The notes beneath the pieces are model-generated. The model did not search any database. It saw nothing but the letters and a program-made list of their open reading frames with translations, and had not been told where the DNA came from. 64,000 bases of DNA, taken from Mesoterricola sediminis (GTDB lineage Bacteria; Acidobacteriota; Holophagae; Holophagales; Holophagaceae). The translations under genes were made by a program, and so were the position numbers. The stretch spans positions 186,001 through 250,000 of the forward strand of contig NZ_AP027081.1 of NCBI RefSeq assembly GCF_030295425.1. The letters are read 5' to 3'. Shown in pieces: positions 59,072-64,000 of this stretch. The number at the start of each line of letters is the position of its first letter. The first letter of the stretch is position 1.

Positions 59072-59845
59072 CTACCAGAGGCCGAGCACTGCCAGGGCGC
59101 CGCCCACGAAGCCGCAGGCGGTCGCGGCCCAGCCCAGCTCCTTGAGCTTCCGGGGCGCGGCGGAGGTGGACCAGACCCAGACGCTGGCGGCGGCCATGGG
59201 CAGGAGGGCGGCGCCGGCGGCCCGGGCGAGGCCGGGCTTCGAGAGGGCCAGGGCCGCGGCGGCGGTGGCCAGGCAGAAGATGGCGGCCAGGGCGCGGGGC
59301 CAGGGCGCGGACCGCTTCAGGGCGATCAGGTGCAGGTGCACGATGGCGGTGGCCTGGGTGAACATGGCCGCCAGCAGGAGGGCGAGGAGGGTGGCCCGAC
59401 GGCCGCCGGCGCCGCCGAGGGCCGCGACGGCCCCCGCCGAGGCGGAAAAGGCCCAGGCGGCCAGGAGCTCGCCGGGCGCCGTGCGCTCCAGCTTGAAGAG
59501 GAAGAGCCCGAACAGGGCCGCGCCCAGGAGGGCGGCGGGCAGGATACCAGCCAGCTGACCAGCCGGGGCCCCCGCCCAGGCGAAGCCGGCCATGAGGATG
59601 ATGAGGGACCCGAGGATCAGGAGGCGCAGGGCCGCCCGCACCTGGGCCGCGTCCCGGGAGACCCCGCCCCGGCGCCCGAGGAGGACGAGGATGGGCTCGC
59701 TGGCCAGGAAGAGCGCCAGCGTGAGGAGGGCCTGGCAGATGCCCCGGAAGCCGTGCCCGAGGACGGCGCCGCAGGCCAGGGCGATCCCGAGCTGGGCGTA
59801 GGCGCCGTGTTCCCGGGGCCAGAGGGAGGGGGAGGGGCTTGCCAT
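59072..59845 (-). CDS. YwiC-like membrane protein
   Basis: A 257-residue protein of about seven to eight hydrophobic segments whose start, LWPREHGAYAQLGIALACGA, carries the PREHGA motif of the YwiC-like family. Function of the family is not established; in some genomes it is adjacent to respiratory nitrate genes. The stop of the upstream uracil-DNA glycosylase-like gene lies one base before its ATG, so the two are cotranscribed. Confidence 0.8.
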   Translation of the reverse strand: MASPSPSLWPREHGAYAQLGIALACGAVLGHGFRGICQALLTLALFLASEPILVLLGRRGGVSRDAAQVRAALRLLILGSLIILMAGFAWAGAPAGQLAGILPAALLGAALFGLFLFKLERTAPGELLAAWAFSASAGAVAALGGAGGRRATLLALLLAAMFTQATAIVHLHLIALKRSAPWPRALAAIFCLATAAAALALSKPGLARAAGAALLPMAAASVWVWSTSAAPRKLKELGWAATACGFVGGALAVLGLW

Positions 59846-59846
59846 G

Positions 59847-60449
59847 TCAGGCCTCCAGGAGGGAGCTGAGCCGGGCCTCCCAGGCGCGGCGCAGATCGTC
59901 GAGCCGGAGGCCCTTGCCTTTGCCGGGGGCGGACTGCAGCAGGCCCTGGGCGGAGGGGTGGGGGAGGGCGTGGCGGTCGAAGGGCGGGACCCCCTCGAGC
60001 TGGGAGAAGATCCAATCCGCCCGCTTGCCGAGGACGATCACCCGCAGACGGCCGTGGCAACGACCGGCCGCCAGGGCCAGCTCCGCCCGGAGGCGGTCCA
60101 GGTTGGCGGGGTCCCGGAGCTCCCGGTCCGTGGGGGCCCGGAAGCTCTGGAAGTCGCGGGTGGGGCACAGGGGGTAGGCGTTGCTGAGGGCGGCGCCCCG
60201 GAGGACCGGGACGAGGCCCAGCTCCCGGAACCGCGCCCCGTCCCAGTCCAGGTAGGCCTCGGGCGGCACCTGGGCCAGGCCCGCCGCCTCCAGGGCCCGG
60301 TAGAGGGAGCCCCCGGCCCGGTCCCCCCAGAAGGGGATGCCGCTCTGGTCCGCGCCCCGGGGGCCCGGGGCCTCCCCGAAGAGCATCACGCGGACCTCCC
60401 CCTCGGGGGGGAAGAGGGGGGCGACCCGGGTTTGAAGAATTCGCGCCAT
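59847..60449 (-). CDS. Uracil-DNA glycosylase family protein
   Basis: A 200-residue protein of the UDG superfamily. The motif VMLFGEAPGPRGADQSGIPF and WGDRAGGSLYRALEAAG corresponds to the GEAPG uracil-site motif of family 4/5-like enzymes, followed by VIVLGKRADW and the C-terminal HPSAQGLL (HPS motif). There are no iron-sulfur Cys of family 4. Start at the ATG 60449; upstream frame is non-coding. It likely acts on deaminated bases, though substrate preference is unclear and it may be a distant branch. Confidence 0.8.
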   Translation of the reverse strand: MARILQTRVAPLFPPEGEVRVMLFGEAPGPRGADQSGIPFWGDRAGGSLYRALEAAGLAQVPPEAYLDWDGARFRELGLVPVLRGAALSNAYPLCPTRDFQSFRAPTDRELRDPANLDRLRAELALAAGRCHGRLRVIVLGKRADWIFSQLEGVPPFDRHALPHPSAQGLLQSAPGKGKGLRLDDLRRAWEARLSSLLEA

Positions 60450-60509
60450 GGCATCAGATTGCCAGAGGCTTATCTTGTTGGATGCGACTTTGAAGTGCCG
60501 GAGGCGAAC

Positions 60510-60695
60510 ATGAATTCGGCCCCAACCTGCGACGGAAGCATAAAAAGGGCTTTGGATCCAAGTATTTGCATTCCCGCGACCGGGAAGATCGGGGACATGA
60601 AGGTTGCCTGCCCGCCCAGACTCTGCCCCAGCGACCTGGATGACCCCAGCGGGTGGCACACCCGTTTGGTTGAATGGTTAATGGCCCAGCGCTGA
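60510..60695 (+). CDS. Possible small Cys-containing protein
   Basis: A 61-codon frame from ATG 60510 with GGAGG at 5 bases, ending TGA at 60695, directly before a strong terminator. Four Cys fall at residues 7, 20, 34 and 39. The first half uses codons unusual for this genome (ATA, AAA, TTG, ATT), so it may instead be leader; an inner ATG at 60597 (GGGG upstream) would give 32 residues starting MKVACPPRLCPSD. No homology is recognised. The intergenic position, ribosome site and terminator support transcription; protein status is uncertain. Confidence 0.35.
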   Translation: MNSAPTCDGSIKRALDPSICIPATGKIGDMKVACPPRLCPSDLDDPSGWHTRLVEWLMAQR

Positions 60696-60715
60696 CCTCC
60701 GGACACCCACGTGGC

Positions 60716-60745
60716 AAAGGAGCCGCCCCTGGGGCGGCTCCTTTT
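60716..60745. terminator. Bidirectional intrinsic terminator
   Basis: Perfect 14-base arms (AAAGGAGCCGCCCC and complement) with a tight loop, T4 at the end of the plus strand and T3 on the minus. It serves the small plus-strand frame and the convergent metH. Confidence 0.9.
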
Positions 60746-60800
60746 CCGTTCTCCCCCGGGCACCCTTCGGGATCGGGGAGGCCCTGGACCCGGCCCGTCC

Positions 60801-64000
<3,200 letters not shown>

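Overview
The window is a GC-rich chromosome segment (roughly 70 % G+C by eye) from a Gram-negative bacterium. Outer-membrane barrel, lipoprotein, nonulosonate and O-antigen-type sugar genes show the double membrane. Gene style (dense overlapping stops and starts, TPR/PEGA/HEAT envelope proteins, a roadblock-domain protein, PilC, GC-rich inverted-repeat modules) fits Acidobacteriota, most like Holophagaceae (Geothrix/Mesoterricola relatives). That assignment is an inference; a myxobacterium-like lineage is the main alternative.

Layout. 1-1296: 3' end of a glutamate dehydrogenase and an overlapping class A beta-lactamase. 1297-3023: a small accessory patch with a truncated GxxExxY gene between 53-bp inverted repeats, a frameshifted IS5/IS427-type insertion sequence, and a short proline-rich frame of doubtful status. 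3024-19873: core genes, namely an outer-membrane barrel protein, PilC, an EnvC-like amidase activator, a membrane protein, an M20 dipeptidase, a dicarboxylate/amino-acid symporter, a HAD phosphatase, MoaC, a LysM-M23 peptidase, a large lipoprotein, purine nucleoside phosphorylase, a TPR glycosyltransferase and MutL.

19944-40124 is a surface-glycan locus. Forward genes make a cytidylyltransferase (RfbF-like), a UXS-like SDR, a UDP-glucose-type dehydrogenase, an RfbH-type PLP/[2Fe-2S] dehydrase and a GT2 enzyme. A reverse block of ten tightly coupled genes (25933-37720) carries nonulosonic acid (legionaminic/sialic type) functions (CBS-nucleotidyltransferase, NeuC/LegG, NeuB/LegI, LegC aminotransferase, NeuD/PglD acyltransferase) plus a ketosugar C-methyltransferase, a nucleotide-sugar dehydrogenase, two SDRs and an acetolactate-synthase-like TPP enzyme. 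Two more glycosyltransferases (37864-40124) read forward. No CMP-nonulosonate synthetase, CDP-glucose 4,6-dehydratase, flippase or polymerase lies in the window, so the locus is incomplete here or unconventional.

40128-46744 (reverse) is a run of envelope/scaffold genes of unknown function (HEAT repeats with a Glu-substituted receiver domain, TPR plus propeller, PEGA-PDZ-TPR, and a small membrane protein). 46812-50070 (forward) holds an exported protein, a membrane protein, a roadblock/LC7 protein and a NupC nucleoside transporter. 50077-50830 is a 754-bp inverted-repeat module around a decayed GxxExxY gene, the second such module in the window, immediately downstream of an isolated nuoE-nuoF pair. 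52978-60449 contains YceI/MarR with a shared operator, a metallophosphoesterase, a TetR regulator with two matching operators controlling itself and a FemAB/GNAT-like gene, an RluA pseudouridine synthase with a repeated disordered tail, a YwiC-like protein and a uracil-DNA glycosylase family protein. The right end is a cobalamin-dependent MetH whose 5' end lies outside, facing a strong bidirectional terminator and a possible small Cys-containing gene.

I saw no tRNA, rRNA, CRISPR array or phage genes.
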